Positions 9,631 through 17,995 of a stretch of 45,203 nucleotides of DNA are shown here, in pieces. The notes beneath the pieces were generated by a model. The model was not told the origin of the DNA and made no database searches. It saw only the letters and a list, made by a program, of their open reading frames with translations. Source of the DNA: JAAYCI01 sp964370195 (GTDB lineage Bacteria; Bacillota; Clostridia; Oscillospirales; Ruminococcaceae); assembly GCA_964370195.1 (NCBI GenBank), contig CAYJIH010000009.1, positions 1 through 45,203 of the forward strand. The letters run 5' to 3'. The translations under genes were made by a program, and so were the position numbers. The first letter of the stretch is position 1; every line of letters begins with the position of its first letter.

Positions 9631-9681
9631 GATCAAAGTACAAAAACAACATATAAATAATAAAATAAAGGATAAAATATT

Positions 9682-10245
9682 GTGAAAACACTTATTATTG
9701 AAGGGTCGGCCCGTAAAAAGGGGCATACGGCTGAATTGGTGCAATTTATGAAGGAGCATCTGAGTGGCGAGGTGGAAGTGATTCGCTGTTATGAGCAAAC
9801 AGTGCGGCCTTGCATTGATTGTCGCTACTGCTTAAAACATCCGGCTTGTTCGCAAAAAGATGAGGATATGGCACATATTTATAGCGCCATAGACAATTGC
9901 GATAATATTGTAATTGCATCACCCATGTATTTTTATTCGGTGCCCGGGCCGATGAAATGTGTAATCGATCGTCTTCAAGTGTATTGGGCTTCCCATGTAC
10001 GAAAAGACAGGGAGAGATATCGCTGTAAGAAGGGTGCGCTTGTCCTTGTGGGCGGGGCACCCACGGTAGAAAACCAGTTTACAGCGGCACAAATTTCCTT
10101 AAACGGGTTGTTGAGAGATTTGAACGCCAGCTGTGAAGCGGTGGTGACAATGAACAATACCGACCGAGAAAGCCTGGCAGACAACAAAGGTGTGCAAGCA
10201 GAGCTTAAAGCATTGGCCGAAACGTTGTGCCAAACGGACGCATAG
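9682..10245 (+). CDS. Flavodoxin-family / NADPH-dependent FMN reductase-like protein
   Basis: A 187-residue flavodoxin-fold protein. The N-terminal EGSARKKGHT loop should bind the FMN phosphate, and SPMYFYSVPGPMK is the second flavin-contact loop seen in the WrbA/iron-sulfur flavoprotein group. A Cys cluster CIDCRYC...C (about residues 44-56) resembles the 4Fe-4S motif of iron-sulfur flavoproteins but could also be a simple redox-sensitive patch. Probably an electron carrier or quinone/nitro reductase; the substrate is unknown. The start is GTG, with AAAGGA 9 nt upstream. It may be co-transcribed with lepA. Confidence 0.8.
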   Translation: MKTLIIEGSARKKGHTAELVQFMKEHLSGEVEVIRCYEQTVRPCIDCRYCLKHPACSQKDEDMAHIYSAIDNCDNIVIASPMYFYSVPGPMKCVIDRLQVYWASHVRKDRERYRCKKGALVLVGGAPTVENQFTAAQISLNGLLRDLNASCEAVVTMNNTDRESLADNKGVQAELKALAETLCQTDA

Positions 10246-10617
10246 GGCAGGCGAAACAGGGTTGTTTTCAAGCAAGGGTTATGCACTGGTTTTTGGTGAA
10301 ATTGATTTTATCAAAAGCGCGCCACTATGGTTTATGGTGGCTAAAAGGTGCGTGTTGGCCGTGTATTATATAACTATATAAAGCAGTATATAAAGAGTGT
10401 GAACGGAAGAACCACTGGCTGAAAACGTGTTTTCATGTTTTGGCGGTTGTATGAAGCGAAAAAAGAGCTTGGGCCTGTACCACGAATGTGGTGGGTCAAA
10501 GCTCTTTTTGCGTAGTAAAGTGTAGAAATGGCCTGTTTTGCAGCGCACAAAATGCGCCAAAATTTTTTTATAATTGTGACAAATTTGAAAAAGTGAAAAA
10601 AATTCTGTTCTTGCCCC
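10246..10617. other. Intergenic region without a recognisable gene
   Basis: Short chance ORFs only. It holds the hairpin at 10460-10509 and AT-rich sequence leading to the heat-shock promoter. Confidence 0.4.
10460..10509 (+). terminator. Long imperfect terminator hairpin upstream of hrcA
   Basis: AAAAAGAGCTT (10460-10470) pairs with AAGCTCTTTTT (10499-10509). Inside, GGCC/GGTC and ACCAC/GTGGT (loop GAAT) extend the stem. The T tract follows on the plus strand, so it probably ends the lepA-flavoprotein transcript. Confidence 0.65.
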
Positions 10618-10645
10618 TTGACAATTCCCGCAGATGTTGTAGAAT
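10618..10645 (+). promoter_or_regulatory. SigA-type promoter of the heat-shock operon
   Basis: Consensus TTGACA (-35, 10618-10623) and TAGAAT (-10, 10640-10645) are spaced by 16 nt. The predicted transcription start falls at the CIRCE operator, as expected for HrcA repression. Confidence 0.85.
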
Positions 10646-10649
10646 GGTA

Positions 10650-10676
10650 TTAGCACTCGAACACATAGAGTGCTAA
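10650..10676 (+). promoter_or_regulatory. CIRCE operator (HrcA binding site)
   Basis: The perfect inverted repeat TTAGCACTC-N9-GAGTGCTAA matches the CIRCE consensus. It lies just after the -10 box and upstream of hrcA, so HrcA should repress its own operon and release it after heat shock. Confidence 0.97.
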
Positions 10677-10701
10677 ACAGAAGCGGAGGGAGGGTGAAAA
10701 G

Positions 10702-11739
10702 ATGCCAATTGATGATAGGAAAGAACGCATTATGATGGCCATTGTTTCTCTGTATGCAAATGAAGGTGAACCGGTGGGCTCTAACCTATTGCAGCGCTGC
10801 ATTGATTTCTCGGTATCTTCTGCTACCTTGCGCAACGAAATGGCCGCCCTTACACGGCTTGGACTATTAGAACAGCCACATACATCGGCTGGGCGCATCC
10901 CCACGGCAAAAGGGTATCGCTATTATGTAGATAACTTACTACACGTGCAAAACCAGCTGTCGAGTGAGGAGCAAAAGCTCATTCGTAAGCGCGTTGGCAC
11001 GCTAGACCACGACCCCGAGAAGCTGGCACGTGGTTCGGCAGCGGCCTTGGCAGACTTGCTGGGATATGCTGTTATTGCCACAACACCTCTTGCAAAAGAT
11101 TTGCACATTGTGCATTATGAGGTGATTCAAGTGGGGCGCTATACGGCGGCGGTTTTGGCTGTAACCGTGGCGGGCGGTGTGCTTACACGTGTGGCTAAGG
11201 TGGATTTTGAGCTGGAGAGAGAGGATTGCCTCCGGCTGGCCAACACGCTAAACGTGCATTTGCGTTTTGTAGCAGAGGCGGACGTGACTTCGTCGCTGAT
11301 ACGCAACATGATGGACAGTTTGGAAGAAAATGGGCCGTGCAGTTGGCCTATTTTATCGGCAGCACTTACGTTGCTGGCAGAGGCAGGAAAGTCTTCCCTA
11401 TATTTTGAAGGACAAAAATATCTGCTTCGATGGCCAGAGCTTGACAAGGGCATGCGTGCCCTACTAGAGCTGGTGGGAACACAAAGCTATGTGGAAAATT
11501 TATTAACGCCACAAGCACAGCACACAGAAGTGTTGTTTGGGGATGAGCTAGAGCGGCCCATACCGGGGCTGTGCATTGTGTCTCAGCATTATCCGGCCGG
11601 TGGTGGGCTATATGGTGCCTTGGCTGTTTTGGGCCCCACACGCATGCAGTTTGGCAAGGTGATTTCCACATTGGATTATTTTAGCCGCTTGATGGGAAAT
11701 GCTGTAAGTGGTGGCGCGGCACAACCGCGTGCTTTCTAA
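10702..11739 (+). CDS. hrcA: Heat-inducible transcription repressor HrcA
   Basis: Represses class I heat-shock genes by binding CIRCE; its folding depends on GroEL in known systems. The 345-residue protein has the N-terminal winged helix (RKERIMMAIVSLYANEGEPVGS..., then SSATLRNEMAALTRLGLLEQPHTSAGRIPT at about 35-65), a central GAF-like domain and a C-terminal dimerisation region ending ...LDYFSRLMG. GGAGGGAGGG precedes the ATG. First gene of hrcA-grpE-dnaK-dnaJ, the standard order in Gram-positive bacteria. Confidence 0.97.
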   Translation: MPIDDRKERIMMAIVSLYANEGEPVGSNLLQRCIDFSVSSATLRNEMAALTRLGLLEQPHTSAGRIPTAKGYRYYVDNLLHVQNQLSSEEQKLIRKRVGTLDHDPEKLARGSAAALADLLGYAVIATTPLAKDLHIVHYEVIQVGRYTAAVLAVTVAGGVLTRVAKVDFELEREDCLRLANTLNVHLRFVAEADVTSSLIRNMMDSLEENGPCSWPILSAALTLLAEAGKSSLYFEGQKYLLRWPELDKGMRALLELVGTQSYVENLLTPQAQHTEVLFGDELERPIPGLCIVSQHYPAGGGLYGALAVLGPTRMQFGKVISTLDYFSRLMGNAVSGGAAQPRAF

Positions 11740-11794
11740 AGAATAGATGAGTATTATGGTAAGCTGAGGTTTGCCAAAGGAGGAGACGAGCATA

Positions 11795-12352
11795 ATGAGC
11801 AAGACAGAGGAGCCAAAGACAACGAAAGCGGCAAATGAAACAGCCGAAAGTTCGAAGAAAAAAACCAAAAAAGACAGTGCAAAAGAGATAGAGGCACGCA
11901 TTTCTTCTTTAGAAGAACAAGTGGCGGCCAGCGAAGCAAAGGCCAACGAATTAAACGAGCAACTGCTGCGCACGGCGGCAGAGTATGAAAACCATAGAAA
12001 ACGCAGCCAGCGTGAAACAGAAACTGCTTTTAGCAACGGTGTTGGCTTTTCGGCGGAAACGTTATTGCCTGTGCTAGACATCTTAAATGCTGCAGCACAA
12101 GCGCCCACAAGCGACGAAGAGTACAAAAAAGGCGTTTTGATGACTTTAAAAAAATGCCAAGAGATTTTTGAAAAACTGGGTATTTCCGAAATGGAAGCCG
12201 AAGGGCAACCGTTTGACCCACAGCTGCACAATGCCGTGATGCAAAAAGAGGTGGACGGTGTAGAAAGCGGCATCATCACAGAAGTGCTGCAAAAAGGATA
12301 TATATTAGGTGAAAAAGTGATTCGCCATGCGATGGTGGCGGTTGCCCCGTAG
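11795..12352 (+). CDS. grpE: Nucleotide exchange factor GrpE
   Basis: Cochaperone that releases ADP from DnaK. A charged, disordered N-terminus is followed by a long coiled coil (about 35-80: SLEEQVAASEAKANELNEQL) and the conserved AAEYENHRKRSQRE segment; the C-terminal beta-wing domain has PQLHNAVMQKEVDG and the final EKVIRHAMVAV. An in-frame TTG upstream (11771) would place the strong AAGGAGG site inside the gene, so the ATG at 11795 (185 aa) is chosen. It lies 55 nt after hrcA and 83 nt before dnaK; a small 7-bp hairpin overlaps its stop codon. Confidence 0.97.
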   Translation: MSKTEEPKTTKAANETAESSKKKTKKDSAKEIEARISSLEEQVAASEAKANELNEQLLRTAAEYENHRKRSQRETETAFSNGVGFSAETLLPVLDILNAAAQAPTSDEEYKKGVLMTLKKCQEIFEKLGISEMEAEGQPFDPQLHNAVMQKEVDGVESGIITEVLQKGYILGEKVIRHAMVAVAP

Positions 12353-12435
12353 AACGGTTTTGCGTTCTACTATTAGATAGATTTTCTTCTTACAAACAAA
12401 ATAAATAAAACACAGAACAAAAGGAGACATGGATT

Positions 12436-14262
12436 ATGGGTAAAATTGTAGGTATCGACCTTGGTACAACGAATAGCTGCATTGCTGTTATGGAAGGCGG
12501 CGACGCTGTTGTAATTCCAAACGCAGAAGGTGGCCGCACCACACCGTCGGTTGTGGGCTTTACAAAAGAAGGCGAGCGCCTTGTGGGCCAAGTGGCAAAA
12601 CGCCAGGCCATCACAAACCCAGACCGCACCATTTCCTCGATTAAACGTGCGATGGGCACAAGCGAGAAAGTGGATATCGACGGCAAAAAACACACCCCGC
12701 AAGAGATTTCGGCCATGATTTTGGCCAAACTGAAAGCCGATGCAGAAAGCTATCTTGGCGAAAAAGTAACAGACGCCGTTATCACGGTTCCCGCGTACTT
12801 TAGCGATAGCCAGCGCCAAGCCACAAAGGATGCAGGCGCCATTGCAGGCCTTACAGTAAAACGCATCATCAACGAGCCAACGGCTGCTGCGCTGGCTTAC
12901 GGAGCAGACAAACAAGCCGACCAAAAAATTATGGTATATGACCTTGGCGGCGGCACGTTCGACGTTTCGGTTATTGAAATGGGTGAAGGCATTACAGAAG
13001 TGCTTTCTACAGCCGGCGATACACGCCTTGGTGGCGACGATTTTGATGAGTGCATCATCACGTATTTAGCAGAAGAGTTTAAACGCGAGAATGGCATTGA
13101 CCTGCGTCAAGATAAAATGGCAGCACAGCGCTTAAAAGAAGCTGCTGAAAAAGCAAAAATTGAGCTTTCGGGTGTTACAAGCACGCAAATCAACCTGCCG
13201 TTTATCACTGCCGATGCTTCGGGCCCAAAACATCTTGATACCAGCCTTACTCGTGCAAAATTCAACGAGCTAACAGCACAATTGGTAGAGCGTACAACAC
13301 AGCCGATGAAACGTGCCATGAAGGATGCCGGCTTGCAACCATCTGATTTGAACCGTGTACTGCTTGTGGGTGGTTCCACACGTATCCCCGCTGTGCAAGA
13401 TGCTGTAAAAGAGTATATGAAGCTAGATCCCTCGAAAGATATCAACCCAGACGAGTGCGTGGCATTGGGTGCAGCCATTCAAGGCGGCGTGCTGGGCGGC
13501 GATGTGAAAGGATTGCTTCTTTTAGACGTTACACCGCTAAGCCTTGGCATCGAAACCATGGGCGGTGTGTGCACAAAAATTATTGAGCGCAACACCACCA
13601 TCCCCACAAAGAAAAGCCAAATTTTCTCCACTGCTGCCGATAGCCAACCCAGCGTAGAAGTGAATGTGCTGCAGGGCGAGCGCGAGATGGCGAAAGACAA
13701 TAAAAAATTGGGCGTGTTCCACCTGGATGGCATTCCGGCTGCACCGCGTGGTGTGCCGCAAATTGAGGTAACATTCGACATCGATGCCAATGGTATTGTG
13801 GCTGTTTCTGCAAAAGACCTTGGCACAGGCAAAGAGCAAAGCATCACCATTACAGCTTCTACCAATATGAGCAAAGATGATGTGGAAGCCGCTGTAAAAG
13901 ACGCCGAGCGCTATGCCGAGGAAGACCGCAAACTGAAAGAGAAAATTGAAATTCGCAATAGTGCCGACCAAATGGTGTATCAAACCGAAAAAACCATTTC
14001 CGATTTGGGCGATAAGCTAGAGGATGCAGACAAAGCAAGCCTGGAAGAGAAAAAAGGTGCACTGAAAACAGCGCTGGAAGGCGATAATATCGACGATATC
14101 AAAGCAAAACAAGAGGAACTGCAAAAAGTGTTGCATGAAATTAGCAGCAAAGTGTATCAAAATGCACAAGCAGAAGGCCAAGGCCAAGAACAAGAGCAAG
14201 CCTCTGCTACCAATGCAGCCGATGATGTTATCGACGCCGATTTTACTGAAGTGGATGAATAA
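12436..14262 (+). CDS. dnaK: Chaperone protein DnaK (Hsp70)
   Basis: ATP-dependent protein-folding chaperone. The 608-residue length and the shortened ATPase domain fit the Gram-positive type. Visible signatures: GIDLGTTNSCIAV (phosphate 1), DLGGGTFDVS (phosphate 2), VLLVGGSTRIPAVQ (adenosine), the interdomain linker LLLLDVTPLSLGIET, the substrate-binding beta domain and the helical lid ending in a Q/E-rich tail with DDVIDADFTEVDE. AAGGAGA stands before the ATG. Works with GrpE and DnaJ, encoded on either side. Confidence 0.98.
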   Translation: MGKIVGIDLGTTNSCIAVMEGGDAVVIPNAEGGRTTPSVVGFTKEGERLVGQVAKRQAITNPDRTISSIKRAMGTSEKVDIDGKKHTPQEISAMILAKLKADAESYLGEKVTDAVITVPAYFSDSQRQATKDAGAIAGLTVKRIINEPTAAALAYGADKQADQKIMVYDLGGGTFDVSVIEMGEGITEVLSTAGDTRLGGDDFDECIITYLAEEFKRENGIDLRQDKMAAQRLKEAAEKAKIELSGVTSTQINLPFITADASGPKHLDTSLTRAKFNELTAQLVERTTQPMKRAMKDAGLQPSDLNRVLLVGGSTRIPAVQDAVKEYMKLDPSKDINPDECVALGAAIQGGVLGGDVKGLLLLDVTPLSLGIETMGGVCTKIIERNTTIPTKKSQIFSTAADSQPSVEVNVLQGEREMAKDNKKLGVFHLDGIPAAPRGVPQIEVTFDIDANGIVAVSAKDLGTGKEQSITITASTNMSKDDVEAAVKDAERYAEEDRKLKEKIEIRNSADQMVYQTEKTISDLGDKLEDADKASLEEKKGALKTALEGDNIDDIKAKQEELQKVLHEISSKVYQNAQAEGQGQEQEQASATNAADDVIDADFTEVDE

Positions 14263-14292
14263 AAATAACGGTTTAACAAAATAAAATGCTAT

Positions 14293-14324
14293 CACGCGGC
14301 GGATGCAATGCCATTCGCCGCGTG
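14293..14324 (+). other. Intercistronic GC-rich hairpin between dnaK and dnaJ
   Basis: An 11-bp stem, CACGCGGCGGA / TTCGCCGCGTG with one G-U pair and a 10-nt loop, lies in the 102-nt gap. No T tract follows, so it is not a typical terminator; it may stabilise the upstream mRNA or be a processing site. Confidence 0.5.
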
Positions 14325-14364
14325 GTGGTGCAGAAAAAGAATTGGAATAGAAAGGGTGAGGTGA

Positions 14365-15546
14365 TTGGCCGATAAACGGGACTTTTACGAGGTTCTGGGC
14401 GTTGCAAAAGACGCCAGTGATGCCGATATTAAGAACGCCTACCGAAAAAAGGCCAAGAAGTACCATCCTGATTTGAACCCGGGAGATAAGGATGCCGAGG
14501 CAAACTTTAAGGAAGCAAATGAGGCGTATGAGGTTTTAAGTGACAAGGAGAAAAAACAGCGGTATGACCAATTTGGCCATGCCGGTGTGGACCCAAGCTA
14601 TGGAGCAGGCCCCGGTGCGGGCGGCTTTGGTGGCGGTGGTTTTGGCGGCGGTGCCGTAGACCTTGGGGATATCTTTGAAACATTTTTCGGTGGCGGTGGT
14701 TTTGGTGGTGGTTTTGGACGGCAACAACGAAACCCCAATGCCCCAAGAAAAGGCAGTGACATCCGTGTGAGCTTGGTGCTTAGTTTTATGGAGGCTGTGC
14801 ACGGGGTAACAAAAACCATCAGTATTACACGGCAGGAGCTGTGCTCGGATTGTGGCGGAAGTGGTGCCGAAAAAGGAACCACGGCCGAAACATGCCCCGA
14901 TTGCAACGGAAGTGGCGTGATTATTGCAAGCAAGCGCACTGCGTTTGGCACCATGCAAGAAAGCCGCCCGTGCCCACGATGCAGTGGCAAGGGGAAAATT
15001 GTTAAATCGCCGTGTCATAGCTGCCATAGTTCTGGCCGTGTGGGTGTACCAAAGAAAATTGAAATGAAAATACCAGCCGGTGTAGACGATGATCAAAACA
15101 TTGTACAACGCGGCATGGGTGACGCGGGCCTTAACGGTGGGCCGGCAGGCGATTTGATTGTAATTATTACCGTGCGGCCCGACGCGATGTTTGAGCGTGA
15201 CCGCTACGATGTGTATGTGAACATTCCCATCACATATAGCCAAGCCGTGTTGGGCGCGAAAGTAACGGTGCCCACGATAGATGGCAAGGTAGAGTATACC
15301 GTGCCGGAGGGAACACAAAGTGGCAAAACATTCCGTTTGAAAAACAGGGGCATTCCCTATGTAAACGGCCGTGGCCGTGGCGACCAATATGTGCGTGTCA
15401 CCATTGAAATTCCGAAAAAATTAACAAAGGCACAGCGCGATGCCCTGAACAAGTTTGAAAACACCATGAAAGATGACAATTACGAAAACCGTAAGAGTTT
15501 CTTTAAGGGGATGAAAGACCGCTTTAGTCAAGGATCAGATGACTAA
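14365..15546 (+). CDS. dnaJ: Chaperone protein DnaJ (Hsp40)
   Basis: J-protein that delivers substrates to DnaK and stimulates its ATPase. The J domain (1-70) has the HPD motif (YHPDLNPGDKDAE); a G/F-rich stretch follows (about 75-115); the zinc-binding domain has four CxxCxGxG-like repeats (CSDCGGSG, CPDCNGSG, CPRCSGKG, and CHSCHSSG, which is a variant). The C-terminal substrate-binding region includes PAGVDDDQ and VPEGTQSGKTFRLKNRGIP. The start is TTG (14365-14367) behind an AAAGGGTGAGG region; no in-frame ATG fits the J domain. Last gene of the heat-shock operon. Confidence 0.97.
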   Translation: MADKRDFYEVLGVAKDASDADIKNAYRKKAKKYHPDLNPGDKDAEANFKEANEAYEVLSDKEKKQRYDQFGHAGVDPSYGAGPGAGGFGGGGFGGGAVDLGDIFETFFGGGGFGGGFGRQQRNPNAPRKGSDIRVSLVLSFMEAVHGVTKTISITRQELCSDCGGSGAEKGTTAETCPDCNGSGVIIASKRTAFGTMQESRPCPRCSGKGKIVKSPCHSCHSSGRVGVPKKIEMKIPAGVDDDQNIVQRGMGDAGLNGGPAGDLIVIITVRPDAMFERDRYDVYVNIPITYSQAVLGAKVTVPTIDGKVEYTVPEGTQSGKTFRLKNRGIPYVNGRGRGDQYVRVTIEIPKKLTKAQRDALNKFENTMKDDNYENRKSFFKGMKDRFSQGSDD

Positions 15547-15560
15547 CGCTATGGAAGTGA

Positions 15561-15600
15561 TGAAAACACCTGCAAATCGCATGATTTGCAGGTGTTTTTA
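15561..15600 (+). terminator. Terminator of the heat-shock operon (repeat copy 1)
   Basis: A perfect 16-bp stem, AAAACACCTGCAAATC / GATTTGCAGGTGTTTT with loop GCAT, ends in TTTTT, 15 nt after the dnaJ stop. The same sequence recurs at 15740-15780. Confidence 0.9.
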
Positions 15601-15604
15601 GACT

Positions 15605-15717
15605 GGCAATAAAGCACCAATTGCGCCGTTAGACGGCAAAATGCTGCGGCAGAACCATATTATATATATGCGCCTTTGCGGCATTTTTTGCTTCCTAGTA
15701 CTTGGTGCTTTCTTGCC
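15605..15717. repeat. Long imperfect palindrome between two terminator copies
   Basis: The ends GGCAATAAAGCACCAA (15605-15620) and TTGGTGCTTTCTTGCC (15702-15717) are complementary at 15 of 16 positions. Inside, a GCCGT-TAG-ACGGC hairpin (15625-15637) and an AAAATGCTGC / GCGGCATTTT pairing (15638-15647 with 15678-15687) extend the fold. No ORF is present. It may be a miniature mobile repeat or a structured RNA; the type is unresolved. Confidence 0.6.
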
Positions 15718-15739
15718 GCTCTGTATTTTTTTGATACAC

Positions 15740-15780
15740 TGAAAACACCTACAAATCGTATGATTTGCAGGTGTTTTTTA
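15740..15780. terminator. Second copy of the dnaJ terminator hairpin
   Basis: Differs from copy 1 by only two bases in about 39 (G to A and C to T, both in the left half), which leaves one A-C mismatch in the stem. It is followed by six T on the plus strand and by four T on the minus strand, so it may also end the convergent gene at 15898. The remaining 15781-15897 shows nothing recognisable. Confidence 0.75.
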
Positions 15781-15897
15781 TATTGTAAATTATGTAAAAA
15801 CCGATAAATAAGGGCAATGGCGCCACAATGGTAGCATGCAACCCATTTTTACGCAATGCGCTCGATGGCACCTAACGTGTTTTATCGCTTTTGCAGT

Positions 15898-17283
15898 TTA
15901 ATTTTCTTCTTTGTCTTTTGTGTTTTTGCGCTTCTTGGCCTTTTCGTCTCCCTCTTCCGGCTGTGGCTGTGGCAGGCGGCTTACAAGTGCAAATTCAATG
16001 TAATGTTCCTCAATGGGATCGGTTTCAATGTGTAGCCCCTCTACATCCAAAGAAAGGCGCGTGCCGTCATCTGGCAACACATCCAATTGGCTAAATACCA
16101 AGCCCCCAAGAGAATCGTAATCGCGCTCATCCGGCAATTTTATTTGCAAAGCTTCTTCTACATCTTCCAAATCGGTATCACCTTGAATGCGCCAAAGATT
16201 TTCGCTTAACTGCAAAATCTCCGGGTCGCTTGGCAAATCAAACTCATCGTAAATGTTCCCCACAATTTCTTCGATGAGGTCCTCCAATGTAACCACGCCG
16301 GAAAATCCACCGTATTCGTCCATTACCATAGCCATATGGTCTTTTCGTTGCTGCATATCCCGCAGCAGGCTATCGGCCTTGATGGTTTCGGGCACAAATT
16401 GGGCAGGGCGTAGCAAGGCACGCACCGAAGTGGGTTTTCCACTTTGTAAACTCAATAAGTAACTGCGAGCACTTAGCACACCTAAAATGGTATCGTAATT
16501 GCTGCTATACACGGGGAATCGAGACATTCCACTTGTTTGAATAAGCCCTAAAACAGTGTTTTGGTCATCGTCTACCTCAATGGCCACCACGTCTACACGG
16601 TGTGTCATCACATCTCTTGCCAAGGTATCTCGCAGGTCGAACACATTTTCTATCATTTGTTTTTCTTCTGCTTCAATGGTTCCGCTTTCACTTCCTGCAT
16701 CCATCATCATGCGAATCTCTTGTTCGGTTATCAAGGCGGTATGGCGTTCATCTCGAATGCCAAACAGCCGTAAAATCAAACGTGTGAAAAAGGATAAAAT
16801 TGCAATAAAGGGGCGCATCAATGATGAAAAAATACCCACCACACCAACACAAGCGCGTGCCACTTCTCTGGGGCGGTGTAGCGCAATTTGTTTTGGCACC
16901 AATTCGCCCAATACAAGTGTAAAAAATGCCAATAGCAAGGTGATGGCGATGATGGCCAAAATACGAACCAAGGGGTATTGATGCTCGCTTAAATTGAGGC
17001 TGTTTGCAAACCAATTTGCCAAAGGGCTGGAAAAATGAGCGGCGGCAAAGGCACTGGCCAATAAGGAGGCGGTTGTGATGCCCACTTGTATGGCTGCCAA
17101 AAATTGAGAGGGCTTTTGTACAAGATGCAAAAGCCGTTTTGCGCGTGCGTCTCCCTCTTCTGCTTCGTGGCGCAAATGGCCCGGTTTCAGCTGTAAAACC
17201 GAAATTTCTGCAGCTGAAAAAAACGCGTTACACAATATAAAAAATAACTGTAGTAACAATACCAAAAATAATTCTGTTCCCAT
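15898..17283 (-). CDS. CNNM/HlyC-CorC family membrane protein (DUF21-CBS-CorC_HlyC)
   Basis: Probable divalent-cation (Mg2+ or similar) transporter of the hemolysin C/CorC group. The first ~190 residues form the DUF21 membrane domain (LFLVLLLQLFFILCNAFFSA, LLASAFAAAH, LAIIAITLLLAFFTLVLGEL). Next come two CBS domains (about 205-325; DVMTHRVDVVAIEVDD..., with MVMDEYGGFSGVVTLEDLIEEIVG closing the second), and a CorC_HlyC domain with a charged tail. The ATG at 17283 has AGGAGG at good spacing and gives 461 aa; an upstream in-frame start (17325) lies inside the leader hairpin. A consensus promoter ~190 nt upstream and a terminator-like hairpin in the leader suggest ion-responsive attenuation. Confidence 0.9.
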   Translation of the reverse strand: MGTELFLVLLLQLFFILCNAFFSAAEISVLQLKPGHLRHEAEEGDARAKRLLHLVQKPSQFLAAIQVGITTASLLASAFAAAHFSSPLANWFANSLNLSEHQYPLVRILAIIAITLLLAFFTLVLGELVPKQIALHRPREVARACVGVVGIFSSLMRPFIAILSFFTRLILRLFGIRDERHTALITEQEIRMMMDAGSESGTIEAEEKQMIENVFDLRDTLARDVMTHRVDVVAIEVDDDQNTVLGLIQTSGMSRFPVYSSNYDTILGVLSARSYLLSLQSGKPTSVRALLRPAQFVPETIKADSLLRDMQQRKDHMAMVMDEYGGFSGVVTLEDLIEEIVGNIYDEFDLPSDPEILQLSENLWRIQGDTDLEDVEEALQIKLPDERDYDSLGGLVFSQLDVLPDDGTRLSLDVEGLHIETDPIEEHYIEFALVSRLPQPQPEEGDEKAKKRKNTKDKEEN

Positions 17284-17306
17284 TAAAGTATGCCTCCTAT
17301 TACCAT

Positions 17307-17357
17307 GAAAAACAAAACAAAGCATAACCTTATGCGGTGGGCACAGGCCATGCTTTG
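17307..17357 (-). promoter_or_regulatory. Terminator-like hairpin in the leader of the CNNM gene (candidate riboswitch/attenuator)
   Basis: Read on the minus strand, CAAAGCATGGCCT pairs with AGGTTATGCTTTG (13 bp, two G-U) and is followed by TTTTGTTTTT, all before the ribosome site. An earlier leader segment containing TAAAGCAT (17446-17453) sits in its own hairpin and could instead pair with the ATGCTTT arm, which would break the terminator. No known riboswitch class was recognised. Confidence 0.55.
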
Positions 17358-17468
17358 ATAATATTCTGTTACGGCGGGCTGTCTACAACTGCCGTCGTCA
17401 TCCATAATGTTCTATCGTTTCCTTTCCATTGTAAACATGATTTCTATGCTTTACAAGAAACTTGCCTT

Positions 17469-17498
17469 ATTATACGGGAGAGACCGCGCTTCTGTCAA
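17469..17498 (-). promoter_or_regulatory. Promoter of the CNNM gene
   Basis: On the minus strand a consensus TTGACA (17493-17498) and TATAAT (17469-17474) are 18 nt apart. Transcription from here gives a leader of about 180 nt before the ATG at 17283. Confidence 0.75.
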
Positions 17499-17526
17499 GA
17501 GGGGTTTTGCATGCGCCGGCTGCATG

Positions 17527-17982
17527 CTATTCATTGCTTGCATGAGCGCCCAGCTTTTCGGAAAAAAACGTACACAGCGATTCTGCCGGAACAATGGGTT
17601 CTTTTTGGCCAAAGGCCTCCCGCACAAACCGCAGGCAAATTTTTGCCGGGTCATCTGCGTCAAATGTAAGCAAATACAGGGTGTCAAGCACTTGGCCGGT
17701 GGGGCGGTGTTCTTTTAGTTGAAAATACCAGCCGCCTTGTGCAGTGGCTTCCAACGTGTATAAAAAAAGGTCTTGCTCACTTGTTTTTTGCAGTGCTTCA
17801 CGGCATGCAGCCGCGCTTTTTCCGGGCACGATGAAATGAAGTTGCCGCCCTGGCTTTGCAGTTCGGTCTCGTTTGTTTTTTTCGCTTAAATAGGCGAACA
17901 ACAAAACCAAGCCAATCAGCAACAAAATACCACCAACAAGTGGCCAATTGAACACAGCGGAAAATAAGGATGAGATACTCAT
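17527..17982 (-). CDS. Small single-pass membrane protein of unknown function
   Basis: Not recognised. The 151-residue protein has one N-terminal transmembrane helix (about 14-32, VGGILLLIGLVLLFAYL) followed by a basic patch and a soluble domain of about 115 residues with Trp/Phe-rich strands and TGQVLDTLYLLTFDADD. It is 13 nt downstream of the SGNH hydrolase gene on the same strand and probably co-transcribed, so an envelope role is possible. The soluble part most likely faces the cytoplasm by the positive-inside rule. Confidence 0.65.
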   Translation of the reverse strand: MSISSLFSAVFNWPLVGGILLLIGLVLLFAYLSEKNKRDRTAKPGRQLHFIVPGKSAAACREALQKTSEQDLFLYTLEATAQGGWYFQLKEHRPTGQVLDTLYLLTFDADDPAKICLRFVREAFGQKEPIVPAESLCTFFSEKLGAHASNE

Positions 17983-17995
17983 GGGTTTTCCTTTG

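Noticed and set aside
11608..12279. 223-codon ORF antisense to grpE and the end of hrcA
   Set aside because: Ser-rich shadow of two clear genes.
14536..15387. 283-codon ORF antisense to dnaJ
   Set aside because: It is the complement of a strongly supported gene, with low-complexity His/Thr-rich sequence and no motifs or ribosome site.
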